From: Pseudomonadota bacterium | GTDB taxonomy: Bacteria > Pseudomonadota > Alphaproteobacteria > Rhizobiales > Xanthobacteraceae | Length of the DNA: 64,000 bases | Assembly (NCBI GenBank): GCA_023404675.1 | Contig: JAEYAW010000013.1 | Location: 310,001-374,000 of the forward strand | Direction of reading: 5' to 3' | Shown: in pieces, positions 1 through 9,537 of the stretch | Numbering within the stretch: position 1 is the first letter of the stretch | Layout of the letters: every line of letters begins with the position of its first letter | Position numbers and translations under genes: made by a program | The notes under the pieces: model-generated | The model's database searches: none | Told to the model about the DNA's origin: nothing | What the model saw: only the letters and a program-made list of their open reading frames with translations

Positions 1-1134
1 CTGATGCCGGCTCTCGTGCTGGTCCTTGCCATCCTGTGGAGCGGTTTCTGGTTCTACGCAGCCAATCAGGCCAGCGAACGGCTCGACGCGTGGCGTGAGC
101 AGGAAGCAAAGTCGGGCCGCGTGTTCGAGTGCGGCGACCGGTCCATCGCCGGCTTTCCGTTCCGGCTGGAGGTCCGGTGCAGCGGTGCGAGCGTGGCGCT
201 GGTCTCCCAGACCGCCGGACAGGATGCGCGCGAGCCGGTCAACGTAAAGCTCTCCGGGCTGCTGGCGGTTGCGCAGATCTACGATCCGCAGAAGATGATC
301 GTGGAGTTTTCCGCGCCTGCCTCGGTGGCGGACGGCAGTTCGCCGCCGTCGCTGTTCGTGAACTGGAGCCGGGCGCGGGCCAGCGCGACGGGACTGCCGC
401 AGACACCCGATCGGGGTTCGCTGGTGTTCGATGATCCGGTGGTTGAGCAGGTCCGGCCGGAGGGGCGCACCGTTGTCGGCCGCGGCAAGCTGGTCGAACT
501 GCATGGCCGCATCGCAGAGGGCTCGGCACGCGAAAATCCGGTGGTCGAGACGGCGTTTCAGGCCGAGGCGCTGAGCCTGCCGGATGTTCATCCGGTGCTG
601 GCCGAGCCGTTCTCGGCCGATATCCGCGCGCTGCTGCGCGGCTTGAACAATCTCACGCCCAAGCCATGGCCCGAGCGGTTCCGGCAACTGCAGGCGGCGG
701 GGGGCCGGATCGAGATCACCCGGTCGCGCATCCAGCAGGGCGATCTGCTGGCGATAGCCTCCGGCTCGCTGGGCCTCACGGAGAGCGGCAAGCTCGATGG
801 CCTTCTCAGCATCACCGTGGCCGGCATCGACACGGTGATTCCGAAACTCGGCCTCGACCAGTTGCTCCAGTCCCAGGGCACCCTGGATCGCGTCGCCCCC
901 GGCGTGAAGTCGGACGACGTGAACAAGGTGCTCGGCGCGCTGGACAGGATGATCCCCGGTCTCGGCCGCACCGCCCGCCAGAGCGTGAACGCGAGCGCGT
1001 CCGCCGGCATCGCCATGCTTGGGCAGCCGGCGACGCTGGAAGGCCGCAAGGCGCTGGCGTTGCCGCTGCGTTTCGTGGATGGAGCGGTCCACATCGGACC
1101 GCTCAAGGTCGGCGAGGTGCCCCCCTTGTTCTGA
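1..1134 (+). CDS. DUF2125 domain-containing protein (5' end cut by window edge)
   Basis: The frame is open from base 1, so the gene is cut by the window edge. The first in-frame ATG (position 4) sits directly in front of a hydrophobic helix (about residues 3-20 from that ATG). Family members usually have a short charged tail before this helix, so the true start is probably upstream. The rest is a soluble, probably periplasmic region of about 350 residues with a cysteine pair near residues 43 and 59 and the family-typical GFPFRLEVRC segment. Its function is unknown. The family call rests on the N-terminal pattern and length. Confidence 0.8.
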   Translation: MMPALVLVLAILWSGFWFYAANQASERLDAWREQEAKSGRVFECGDRSIAGFPFRLEVRCSGASVALVSQTAGQDAREPVNVKLSGLLAVAQIYDPQKMIVEFSAPASVADGSSPPSLFVNWSRARASATGLPQTPDRGSLVFDDPVVEQVRPEGRTVVGRGKLVELHGRIAEGSARENPVVETAFQAEALSLPDVHPVLAEPFSADIRALLRGLNNLTPKPWPERFRQLQAAGGRIEITRSRIQQGDLLAIASGSLGLTESGKLDGLLSITVAGIDTVIPKLGLDQLLQSQGTLDRVAPGVKSDDVNKVLGALDRMIPGLGRTARQSVNASASAGIAMLGQPATLEGRKALALPLRFVDGAVHIGPLKVGEVPPLF

Positions 1135-1454
1135 GGGGGTCTTTCGGGGGCGAACAGATTTCCGCGCTCAATTGTCGCGCTTTTTCGCCTTGGACACAGG
1201 GGGTGGGGCCCATACCTTTTCCCCGTTATGTCGAACCAAGCGCGCCTGATCCGTCAGATGTTCCGCGCGGGTAGCCTCCAGGCAGGAAGCTAGCCCGGAC
1301 GGACGCGCGCGCGTCCGCGCCGTCCGGGTTCGAGCAGAACGTCCATCCTCAAATCCCCCATCCGAAGCCAGATCACCCGCCGGGCAGCGGGTCGCCCCCG
1401 GGAGCACCGGCAGGGCTGCGCTTCGATCTCGCAAGACAATCGTAGGAGATTGGC
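1135..1454. other. Intergenic region, 320 bp, with one strong dyad
   Basis: No convincing gene is present. At 1294-1328 there is a GC-rich inverted repeat with 9-base arms (CCCGGACGG / CCGTCCGGG) around an alternating GC core. It could be a hairpin after the DUF2125 gene, but it has no T-run, so a terminator role is uncertain. The last bases (AGGAGA, about 1445-1450) form the ribosome binding site of the next gene. Confidence 0.5.
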
Positions 1455-1844
1455 ATGTCCCAAAATCTTCACCTCCCGCCCATCGCGATCCGCGCGAGCG
1501 ACGCCGCGCGGCTGCGGCTTCTGGCCGATGCGGCGATGGACAAGTTCCCCGCCACGGCGGACTTCCTTGCCGGCGAACTGGAGCGTGCGGACATCTGGCC
1601 GGACGGCAGGCCGATGACCGGCATCGTTGCGATGGGCTCAAGCGTGACATTCCGCGACGATGTCACCACGCAGGAGCGCACCGTGACTCTCGTGTATCCC
1701 GATCAGGCCGATATCAGCGTCAACCGGATCTCGGTGCTGACGCCGATCGGCGCCGCGCTGATCGGCCTGTCGCCCGGGCAGACCATCGAATTCCGGGCGC
1801 CCGGCGGCAAATTCCGGTCGCTGACCGTGCTGGCCGTGGCATAA
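1455..1844 (+). CDS. rnk: Rnk family nucleoside diphosphate kinase regulator
   Basis: The protein has 129 residues, close to the usual Rnk length (about 135). It has a short helical N-terminus followed by a GreA/GreB C-terminal-like domain from about residue 50, recognisable by the segment PDQADISVNRISVLTPIGAAL. Rnk-type proteins bind RNA polymerase, and in E. coli rnk is linked to nucleoside diphosphate kinase levels. The start ATG has an AGGAGA ribosome binding site 7 bases upstream. A strong hairpin follows the stop codon, so it is probably a single-gene unit. Confidence 0.85.
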   Translation: MSQNLHLPPIAIRASDAARLRLLADAAMDKFPATADFLAGELERADIWPDGRPMTGIVAMGSSVTFRDDVTTQERTVTLVYPDQADISVNRISVLTPIGAALIGLSPGQTIEFRAPGGKFRSLTVLAVA

Positions 1845-1851
1845 TTCGCAC

Positions 1852-1881
1852 CCGGCCCTCTCTCCCGCCAGAGAGGGCCGG
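1852..1881 (+). terminator. Hairpin after rnk
   Basis: A perfect 11-base-pair stem (CCGGCCCTCTC / GAGAGGGCCGG) with an 8-base loop starts 8 bases after the rnk stop. The sequence after it is only moderately T-rich (ATTTTCT about 9 bases later), so it is a probable but not ideal intrinsic terminator. Confidence 0.55.
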
Positions 1882-1887
1882 AGCGGG

Positions 1888-1940
1888 GATCATTTTCTGT
1901 GATCATTTTCTGACGGCCTGATATGATCTTGTGATCAATC
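1888..1940 (+). promoter_or_regulatory. GATCA-repeat region upstream of the CDF transporter
   Basis: GATCATTTTCTG occurs twice in direct repeat (1888-1899 and 1901-1912), followed by TGATCTT and TGATCAA at about 1925-1938. Regularly spaced half-sites directly ahead of a metal exporter gene suggest a regulator binding region, but I recognise no specific regulator motif. Confidence 0.3.
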
Positions 1941-1958
1941 CGCTCTAGTTTCGGCCCC

Positions 1959-2978
1959 ATGGCACACGACCACGCGCACGATCACGACTCGTCTCACGAT
2001 CATTCCGCTCACGCCCTCGGGTCACGTATTCCTGATGGTTCTGCATCCGGTAGCCACGCCGGGCATGCCCATGGTCCGGGCGGTCACGTCCATGCCCCGG
2101 CGTCGTTCGGGCGTGCCTTCGCCATCGGCATCGGGCTGAACACCGCCTTCATCGTGGTGGAGGCGGTCTATGGATTCCTCGCCAATTCCTCGGCCCTGAT
2201 CGCCGACGCCGGGCACAACCTGTCCGATGTGCTGGGCCTTATCATCGCATGGGGTGCATCCGTGCTGGCGCGCCGCGCTGTCAGCGAGCGGATGACCTAT
2301 GGCTGGCGCAGCATCTCGATCCTTGCCGCGCTGGTGAACGCGCTGCTGCTGCTCGTGGCCTGCGGCGCGATCATTCTGGACGCGGTGAACCGCATCGTGA
2401 ATCCGGAGCCGATCGCCAGCATCACGGTGATGGTGGTGGCGGCGATCGGCATCGTCATCAACGGCCTGACAGCCTGGCTGTTCGCGTCGGGGCGTCATAC
2501 CGATCTCAACATCCGCGGGGCCTATCTTCATATGGCCGCCGACGCCGCAATCTCGGCGGGCGTCGTCGTCGCCGGATTCGTGATCTATCTCACCGGCTGG
2601 CTGTGGCTCGATCCGGTGACCAGCATCGGCATCGTGGTCGTGATCGTCTTGGGCACCTGGGGGCTTCTGTCCGAGAGCACGGCGATGACCATGGCGGCTG
2701 TCCCAAGGCATATCGATCCGGCCGCCGTGCGTACGTTTCTTGCCGGTCGTCCGGGCGTCGTCTCGCTGCACGATCTGCACATCTGGTCGATGAGCACGAC
2801 CGAAACGGCGCTCACCGCGCATCTGGTCATGCCGGCTGGCCATCCCGGCGATCCGTTCATCGTGGCCATGGCGGAGGAACTTGAGCATCGCTTCGGCATC
2901 GGCCACGCCACGCTACAGATCGAGATCGATCCGAACACGGCTTGCCAGCTCATGCACGCCCATGGCCAGCTCGTGTGA
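1959..2978 (+). CDS. Cation diffusion facilitator (zinc/cobalt exporter family)
   Basis: This 339-residue membrane transporter exchanges protons for divalent metal across the inner membrane. The first 45 residues are very rich in histidine and aspartate, a probable metal-binding tail. About six membrane segments follow from about residue 52. The metal-site motifs are visible in TM2 (HNLSDVLGL) and TM5 (HMAADAA), both of the HxxxD type found in zinc-selective CDF proteins (ZitB/CzcD group). The C-terminal cytoplasmic domain contains LHDLHIWSMS, which is family-typical. The gene stands alone, preceded by a GATCA-rich region. Metal specificity is inferred, with zinc most likely. Confidence 0.92.
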   Translation: MAHDHAHDHDSSHDHSAHALGSRIPDGSASGSHAGHAHGPGGHVHAPASFGRAFAIGIGLNTAFIVVEAVYGFLANSSALIADAGHNLSDVLGLIIAWGASVLARRAVSERMTYGWRSISILAALVNALLLLVACGAIILDAVNRIVNPEPIASITVMVVAAIGIVINGLTAWLFASGRHTDLNIRGAYLHMAADAAISAGVVVAGFVIYLTGWLWLDPVTSIGIVVVIVLGTWGLLSESTAMTMAAVPRHIDPAAVRTFLAGRPGVVSLHDLHIWSMSTTETALTAHLVMPAGHPGDPFIVAMAEELEHRFGIGHATLQIEIDPNTACQLMHAHGQLV

Positions 2979-3363
2979 TATCGTCAGTCCGTATGACACC
3001 CGCTTGACGGTCCCGGCCACCGAACTCCTCCGCGACGGATAAAGTCAATTTTCCTTCGCCGCAAAATGCTCTACAGAACGCGGCTGGACTGGACCATGGC
3101 CGCGGACGGTTTCTGCGCCGGGGCGTCCTGTTTCCGCAACGCTGAATCCAACACGCTGAATCCAACACACGGACAACGGCTGCCGACGATCATGATCAAA
3201 TAACCGGAATGGAGCGCGGTGGACGCTCTCACCCGAGCGGGCCGCGCCGCCCTCGCTGCTCTCGCCTTTGCCGGCCGAGCGAACGCCTTCCATGGACACC
3301 CGTTCCTGAAAGTCCAGCTCTGACCCGGCAGTTCCCGTCTGCTTCTTCCGGAGATGTTATCCA
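2979..3363. other. Intergenic region, 385 bp, with a short tandem repeat
   Basis: No convincing gene is present. A perfect 14-bp unit, ACGCTGAATCCAAC, occurs twice in tandem at 3139-3166. The region must hold the promoter of homospermidine synthase, but I could not assign -35 and -10 boxes. No known leader RNA was recognised. Confidence 0.4.
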
Positions 3364-4803
3364 ATGTCGTCCTTCCCCGTTTACGCCCGCATCAGCGGCC
3401 CGATCGTGATGATCGGCTTCGGCTCCATCGGCAAGGGCACCCTGCCGCTGATCGAGCGTCACCTTGAATATGACAAGTCGCGCGTTACCGTGATCGATCC
3501 CAAGGACGAGGGACGCAAGGCGCATTGCGAGAAGCAGAATGTGCGGTTCATCCAGCAGGGCGTGACGAAGGACAATTACCGCGAACTGCTGACACCGCTG
3601 CTCACCGAAGGCGGCGGACAGGGGTTTTGTGTCAACCTGTCGGTCGATACCGGCTCTACCGACATCATGGAGCTCTGCAACGAGCTCGGCGCGCTCTATA
3701 TCGACACCGTCAACGAGCCCTGGCTCGGCTTCTATTTCGATCCCACCAAGGGGCCGGAAGCGCGCTCCAACTACGCGCTGCGCGAAGTGACGCTGGCCGC
3801 CAAGAAGGCGCGCAAGCCCGGCTCGACCACCGCTGTGTCCTGCTGTGGGGCCAATCCGGGCATGGTGTCGTTTTTCGTCAAGCAGGCGCTGCTCAATGTC
3901 GCCTCCGATCTGAAGCTCAACGCCCCCAAGCCGAAGACCCGGGCCGAGTGGGCGGACCTGATGCGGCAGGCCGGCATCAAGGGCATCCATATCGCCGAGC
4001 GCGACACCCAGCGCTCGAAAAATCCGAAAGAGCCGGACGTGTTCGTCAACACCTGGTCCGTCGAGGGTTTTCTATCGGAGGGCGTGCAGCCATCCGAGCT
4101 CGGCTGGGGCACCCATGAGAAGTGGATGCCCGAAAACGCCAGAACCCATGAGTCCGGCTGTGGCGCTGCGATCTATCTGATGCAGCCCGGCGCCAACACG
4201 CGCGTGCGCACCTGGTGCCCGACGCGCGGCGCGCAATACGGCTTCCTCGTCACCCACAACGAATCGATCTCGATCGCGGACTACTTCACGGTGCGCGACG
4301 CCTCCGGCGCGGCGATCTATCGCCCGACCTGCCACTACGCTTACCATCCGGCCGACGACGCCGTGCTGTCGCTGCACGAGATGTTCGGCCGCGCGGCAAA
4401 GATGCAGGAGAAGCACCACATCCTCGATGAGAATGAGATCATCGACGGCATCGACGAACTCGGCGTCCTGCTGTTCGGTCAGGACAACAACGCCTACTGG
4501 TACGGCTCGCAGCTCTCCATCGACGAGACACGCGCCCTCGCTCCGTATCAGAACGCCACCGGCCTTCAGGTGACCTCCGCCGTGCTCGGCGGCATGGTGT
4601 GGGCGCTGGAAAATCCGAATGAGGGCATTGTCGAGGCCGACGAGATGGACTTCGAGCGCCTGCTGGAAATTCAGCTGCCCTATCTCGGTCCGGTGAAGGG
4701 CTATTACACCGACTGGACGCCGCTGACCGACCGGCCGGGCCTGTTCCCGGAGGATATCGACACCTCCGATCCATGGCAGTTCCGGAATATTCTCGTTCAC
4801 TGA
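3364..4803 (+). CDS. hss: Homospermidine synthase
   Basis: The 479-residue protein matches the usual length of bacterial homospermidine synthase, an NAD-dependent enzyme that joins putrescine-derived aminobutyl units into sym-homospermidine in the cytoplasm. The N-terminal Rossmann fold is visible (IVMIGFGSIGKGTLPLIERH, about residues 14-33), followed by the saccharopine dehydrogenase-like body. The ATG lies 21 codons after an upstream stop region and gives the family-typical N-terminus. The gene is monocistronic and is followed by a strong terminator. Its substrate would be supplied by the decarboxylase at 28.6-29.75 kb. Homospermidine as a main polyamine fits the suggested Nitrobacteraceae host. 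Confidence 0.95.
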   Translation: MSSFPVYARISGPIVMIGFGSIGKGTLPLIERHLEYDKSRVTVIDPKDEGRKAHCEKQNVRFIQQGVTKDNYRELLTPLLTEGGGQGFCVNLSVDTGSTDIMELCNELGALYIDTVNEPWLGFYFDPTKGPEARSNYALREVTLAAKKARKPGSTTAVSCCGANPGMVSFFVKQALLNVASDLKLNAPKPKTRAEWADLMRQAGIKGIHIAERDTQRSKNPKEPDVFVNTWSVEGFLSEGVQPSELGWGTHEKWMPENARTHESGCGAAIYLMQPGANTRVRTWCPTRGAQYGFLVTHNESISIADYFTVRDASGAAIYRPTCHYAYHPADDAVLSLHEMFGRAAKMQEKHHILDENEIIDGIDELGVLLFGQDNNAYWYGSQLSIDETRALAPYQNATGLQVTSAVLGGMVWALENPNEGIVEADEMDFERLLEIQLPYLGPVKGYYTDWTPLTDRPGLFPEDIDTSDPWQFRNILVH

Positions 4804-4830
4804 AGGCTGACGTCAGTCTACGTTTCAGGA

Positions 4831-4858
4831 AAGCCGGGCGACGAGCCCGGCTTTTTTT
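4831..4858 (+). terminator. Intrinsic terminator of hss
   Basis: The hairpin AAGCCGGGC - GACGA - GCCCGGCTT is followed by a run of seven T, 28 bases after the hss stop. This is a textbook intrinsic terminator. Confidence 0.9.
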
Positions 4859-4961
4859 GTTGGAGAGGCCATTTCGCCTTGAACCTTCGAGAACTTTGTC
4901 CGGACGGATTGTCGCACCTTACTCTGGTGCCATTGATTGATCCGTTTTTGCGAAGGCGCCC

Positions 4962-7900
4962 ATGGCATTGCTCGATACGTTTCGGACTCGTCGCCCTCCC
5001 GTCTCGATCGCATTCTCCCTCCGCCATATCGACACAATGCCCCAAGCAGGCCGGTTCGGCCTCGCTGCCTTTATTCTCGCGGCGATGATGCTGGCGGCGG
5101 CGCTGCGGCCCGCCGGCGCGGCGGTGGCGACGACGACCGCGATGAATTCATCGCTCAGCCCGAGCAATTACGGCCAGACCGTCCGGCTCAAGGCCACCAT
5201 CAAGCCGACCGACGTGACGACCCCGCTCAACGGCACCATCAAGTTCGAGGATACGACCCACGGCACCACGCTGGCGACGCTGTCGGCGACGGCCCTGACG
5301 CAGAGCCGCCTCGCGGCAGGCGGCAACTTCGCCTGCTCGCTCGATGTGAATGGCGGCGTCTGGTGCTGGGGTGCGAACCTCTCGGGCCAGCTCGGCACCG
5401 GAACGACGACGGTGTCGGACAAGGCGATTCGGATCATCGCGTCCGGGGCGACGGCGATTGCCGCGGGCTATGCGCATGCCTGCGCGCTGCTGAACACCGG
5501 CGTCGTCCAATGCTGGGGCAGCAACAGCGCGGGCCAGCTCGGCACCGGCAACACCAACGATGCGTTGACGCCGACCAACAGCCTCGTCACGGGGGCAACA
5601 GCCATTGCTGCGGGCGACTACATCACCTGTGCCATTGTCGGCGGCGGCGCAGTGAAGTGCTGGGGAACGCAGACGGCGGGGCTTGGCGACGGCGCCAGCA
5701 CGGCCAGCACGATGCCGGTCACCGTGTCGGGCATCTCCGGTGCGACGGCGCTCGCCGGCGGCGGCTATCACATGTGCGCGGTGGTTTCGGGCAACGTGCG
5801 CTGCTGGGGTTACAACAACGCGGGTCAGCTCGGCAACGGCACGACGACGGACAGCGCGACGCCCGTGCAGGCGTCGGGCCTGTCCGGCGCGGTCTCGGTC
5901 GCGGCTGGCGGGATCTTCACCTGCGCGACGCTCTCGAACGGCACCGTGCAGTGCTGGGGCGGTGCGAACAACGTATCCATCGGAACCAACAACACGGCGT
6001 CCACCTATAAGATCCCGCAGCCTGTCGTGGGTATTTCAAGCGGAGCGACGGCCATCGCGGCGGGCGATGCGCATATCTGTGCGGTCGTGAGCAGTGCGAT
6101 CCAGTGCTGGGGCAGTAACGTTTTCGGCCAGCTCGGGAACGGGACGACGAGCTCAACCAACACGCCGACCGCGAATGGCGTGTCCGGTGCGACCGCCCTT
6201 GCGGCCGGGCGCTGGCATTCCTGCGCGGTCGCGAGCGGCGCGGTGCGATGTTGGGGCAGCGGTGCCTATGGCCAGCTCGGCAACCAGAACCTGACGCCCT
6301 ACGCGGTGCCGATCAGCGTCAGCGGCGTCAGCACGGTGACCCAGGTCGTGGCCGGAGCCCATCATTCCTGCGCCGTGATCGACGGCGGGTCGAGCGGCAC
6401 CCTGTCGTGCTGGGGCGCGAACAACTCGAACCAGCTCGGTTCGGGATGGGGAACGTCGTCCGCGACGCCGCAGGCGGTCACGGGCATTGGCCCGGTCGTC
6501 GAAGCCGCCGCGGGCCAGTATCACACCTGCGTCCGCTTCAATGCCGGCACGGTGCGCTGCTGGGGCGCGAACATCTACGGTGAACTGGGTTCGGGCGAAT
6601 CGAGCGGCGTCAGCGCGGCCGATGCGGACAACGTCTCGGGCCTGAGCGGCGTCACGGCCATCACTGCGGGTGCGCAGCACACCTGCGCGCTCGCCTCGGG
6701 CGCGGTCTATTGCTGGGGCTATAACGCCTACGGCCAGCTCGGCGACAACACCACGACCAATCGCAGCGTGCCGGTTCAGGCGATCGCCAGCAGCGCGATC
6801 GCGATCGTGGCCGGCGATTATCACACCTGCGCCATCATCAGCGGCGGTCAGGCCAGATGCTGGGGCGCGAACTTTTATGGCCAGCTCGGGGACGGCACCA
6901 CCACGCAGCGCACGACCCCGACCAATGTCAGCGGCGTGACCACGGCGGCGAGTATTGCCGCGGGGACTCTGCACAGCTGCGCGGGCCTCGGTGATGGCTC
7001 GGTGAAATGCTGGGGCTACGGCTCCGCGCTCGGCAACGGTACCGGCAATGACAGCACGACGCCGGTGACGGTCGGCAATCTGAGCGGCGCGAGCGGCGTG
7101 CGCGCCGGAGCCTATCACACCTGCGCGCTCACGGGCGGCGGCCTGAAGTGCTGGGGATCGAATGCCAGCGGTCAGCTCGGCAACGGCGGCTTTACCAATA
7201 CGCTCAGCGCGGTGCAGGGCAGTTCGCTGAGCAGCGGCGTGAACAGCGTGACCGCCGGCTACGGACACACCTGCATCCGCACCAGCACCAGCACCGTGAA
7301 GTGCTGGGGCTACAACGGCGACGGGCAGGTCGGCAATGGCAGCTTTACCTCCGTGGTGACAACGGCGCAGACCACCGCCGGACAGAGCGAAGCGACCGCC
7401 ACGCTCGTCACGACGACCCTCCCTGTCGGCACGCTGACGTTGAAGGCCACCTACCAGCCGGGCGACGCCAATACGCTGGCCAGCAGCATCACCATGGGGC
7501 AGACGGTCAACGCCAACACTTCGACGGTCGCGATCACGTCGCACGCGCCGAATCCGAGCGCATGGGGCCAGAGCATCACCATCAGTGCGCAGGTGTCGCC
7601 CGGCTCCGGTCTGACCGCGCCGACCGGCAATGTCTCGTTCAAGGACGGCGCGACGGTGCTTGGCAGCGCGGCGACCGACAGCAATGGCCTTGCGAGCTTT
7701 GCCACCTCGGCGCTCGGGCTCGGCAACCGCACGTTGACGGCGGTCTATGCGGGCAACGGCAACTTCACGGGATCGACCTCCGCCGGTGTCAGCCACACCG
7801 TGAGCAAGGGCGTGACGTCGGTCAGCGTCGCGACGTCTCCGACGCCGTCGCTGCCCGGCCAGCCGATCGCCATCACTGCGACGGTCTCCGCAGCGGTCGG

Positions 7901-9524
7901 AACGCCGACGGGCAACGTGGTGTTCAACGTCAATGGTGGCTCGGCGATCGGCATCGCGGCGCTGTCTGGCAACAGCGCCGCGATCAGCTTCACGTTATCT
8001 ACGCCCGGCACCTACACCATCGGGGCCAGCTATGTCGGCGACGCCAGTTTCCTGTCGGCCACCGGGGCGGTGAGCCACACGGTCAACGTGGCATCGACCG
8101 CCACGACCCTGGCGTCATCCGCCAATCCCGGACCGGCCAATCAGGCCATCACGCTGACGGCGACCGTGACCAGCGCCAACGGTACGCCAAGCGGATCTGT
8201 GACGTTCCGGGATAACGGCGCGACCATCGGGACCGGCACGCTCTCGGGCGGCGTCGCGACATTCGGCGCGGCGCTGACGCCGGGCCTCCACAGCCTGACC
8301 GCGAGCTATGAGGGCGACGGCACCTTCTCGGTCTCCAGCTCGGCGGCGCTGACCCAGACCGCGCTGCTCGGTTGCAGCGACAGCTTCGGCAGCGCGGCGG
8401 CGTTGAACGGATTGTCGGGCATGGCGGCCGGCAGCAATGCGGGCGCCGGCGGGGAGGGCGGCGAGCCGAACCATGCCGGCAACTCCGCGCCGCTCAACTC
8501 GGTGTGGTGCGCGTGGCAGGCTCCGGTATCGGGCCGGGTGTCGTTCGACACCACCGGCTCGAATTTCGACACGACGCTGGCGGTCTATACCGGCTCGTCC
8601 GTCGATCAGCTCACGCCGGTCGCGAGCAACGACAACATCGCGGGCAACACCTTGCAAAGCCGCCTCAGCTTCGACGCCGCCCAGGGCACGACCTATGTCG
8701 TTGCCATCGACGGCACAGGCGCGAACACCGGCAACTATGTGCTGACCTGGGCGCAGACCGCCAGTCAGACGCTGGTCGCGTCGGTGCTGCCATCCTCGCG
8801 CTCGGTGGTGACCGGAACCATCGCGACGGCTTTCGCCACCGTCATCAACAGCGGCGGCGGGGCCGCACAGGGCTGCGTCGTCGCCCCGCCGAACGGCTTT
8901 CCCGGCAGCTACACGTTCCAGACCACCGACGCGTCCAACGTGCCGAACGGCACGCCCAACGCGCCGGTCGATATTCCGGCTGGAGCGGCGCAGAGTTTCG
9001 TGTTCGGTGTGGTCCCGACCATCGATCTCAACAGCCTTGAGCTTGCGATGGTGTTCACCTGCGGCAACGTGCTTCCGGCCGCCAGCGTGCCCGGTCTCGA
9101 TACGCTCGGGCTGACCGCCTCGCAGGTGTCCATGCCGGATCTGATCGCCATCGGCGCGACGCCAAGCGGAGACGGCATCGTGACCGCGACGCCGGGGGCT
9201 GCCGCATTCTTCGCCGCGTCAGCCATCAATATCGGCGCGGGCAATCATGTCGTGGCGCTGGTGGACGACAACGGCAGCAACCTGCCCGTGACCGTGACCC
9301 TGTGCCGGACCGATCCGGGCACGGGCGTGTGCATCGACCCCTCAAGTCCCGGCGGCTCGACCACCTCGTTGCTCGCGACCAGCGAGGTCTCAACCTACGC
9401 GGTGTTCATCATCGCGAATGGTCCGATCACGTTCGATCCGGCGCGCAACCGCCTGTTCATCCGCTTCAAGACGCTGGACGGCGTCACGCGCGGCGCGACC
9501 AGCGTGGCGATCCGCACGCCCTGA
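4962..9524 (+). CDS. Giant secreted RCC1-repeat / Ig-like repeat protein with shared C-terminal module
   Basis: The 1520-residue protein has a signal peptide (hydrophobic stretch about residues 31-52 ending AGAA). The chosen ATG has AAGG upstream; ATG 5037 would give a tidier signal peptide. Domains in order: first half of a bacterial Ig-like domain (about 56-105); fourteen RCC1-type repeats, each with a CWG...GQLG-like signature and a paired cysteine (about 108-800); second half of that Ig-like domain (about 810-845); three further Ig-like repeats (about 850-1130); a PPC-like domain starting CSDSFGSA (about 1138-1265); and a C-terminal module (1270-1520) also found at the ends of the proteins at 38.4 and 42.5 kb. 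No sortase signal or autotransporter barrel is visible. The role is unknown; surface or secreted binding is an inference. Confidence 0.85.
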   Translation: MALLDTFRTRRPPVSIAFSLRHIDTMPQAGRFGLAAFILAAMMLAAALRPAGAAVATTTAMNSSLSPSNYGQTVRLKATIKPTDVTTPLNGTIKFEDTTHGTTLATLSATALTQSRLAAGGNFACSLDVNGGVWCWGANLSGQLGTGTTTVSDKAIRIIASGATAIAAGYAHACALLNTGVVQCWGSNSAGQLGTGNTNDALTPTNSLVTGATAIAAGDYITCAIVGGGAVKCWGTQTAGLGDGASTASTMPVTVSGISGATALAGGGYHMCAVVSGNVRCWGYNNAGQLGNGTTTDSATPVQASGLSGAVSVAAGGIFTCATLSNGTVQCWGGANNVSIGTNNTASTYKIPQPVVGISSGATAIAAGDAHICAVVSSAIQCWGSNVFGQLGNGTTSSTNTPTANGVSGATALAAGRWHSCAVASGAVRCWGSGAYGQLGNQNLTPYAVPISVSGVSTVTQVVAGAHHSCAVIDGGSSGTLSCWGANNSNQLGSGWGTSSATPQAVTGIGPVVEAAAGQYHTCVRFNAGTVRCWGANIYGELGSGESSGVSAADADNVSGLSGVTAITAGAQHTCALASGAVYCWGYNAYGQLGDNTTTNRSVPVQAIASSAIAIVAGDYHTCAIISGGQARCWGANFYGQLGDGTTTQRTTPTNVSGVTTAASIAAGTLHSCAGLGDGSVKCWGYGSALGNGTGNDSTTPVTVGNLSGASGVRAGAYHTCALTGGGLKCWGSNASGQLGNGGFTNTLSAVQGSSLSSGVNSVTAGYGHTCIRTSTSTVKCWGYNGDGQVGNGSFTSVVTTAQTTAGQSEATATLVTTTLPVGTLTLKATYQPGDANTLASSITMGQTVNANTSTVAITSHAPNPSAWGQSITISAQVSPGSGLTAPTGNVSFKDGATVLGSAATDSNGLASFATSALGLGNRTLTAVYAGNGNFTGSTSAGVSHTVSKGVTSVSVATSPTPSLPGQPIAITATVSAAVGTPTGNVVFNVNGGSAIGIAALSGNSAAISFTLSTPGTYTIGASYVGDASFLSATGAVSHTVNVASTATTLASSANPGPANQAITLTATVTSANGTPSGSVTFRDNGATIGTGTLSGGVATFGAALTPGLHSLTASYEGDGTFSVSSSAALTQTALLGCSDSFGSAAALNGLSGMAAGSNAGAGGEGGEPNHAGNSAPLNSVWCAWQAPVSGRVSFDTTGSNFDTTLAVYTGSSVDQLTPVASNDNIAGNTLQSRLSFDAAQGTTYVVAIDGTGANTGNYVLTWAQTASQTLVASVLPSSRSVVTGTIATAFATVINSGGGAAQGCVVAPPNGFPGSYTFQTTDASNVPNGTPNAPVDIPAGAAQSFVFGVVPTIDLNSLELAMVFTCGNVLPAASVPGLDTLGLTASQVSMPDLIAIGATPSGDGIVTATPGAAAFFAASAINIGAGNHVVALVDDNGSNLPVTVTLCRTDPGTGVCIDPSSPGGSTTSLLATSEVSTYAVFIIANGPITFDPARNRLFIRFKTLDGVTRGATSVAIRTP

Positions 9525-9537
9525 TCGGGGGCCAGCG

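Noticed and set aside
6153..7796. Minus-strand frame of about 550 codons opposite the RCC1 repeats
   Set aside because: Follows from the repeated codon pattern of the RCC1 repeats on the other strand; Arg/Ala-rich with no domain.
4962..9524. Autotransporter or sortase-anchored protein
   Set aside because: No C-terminal beta-barrel, terminal Phe signature, LPXTG or PEP-CTERM motif; the C-terminus is the shared soluble module.
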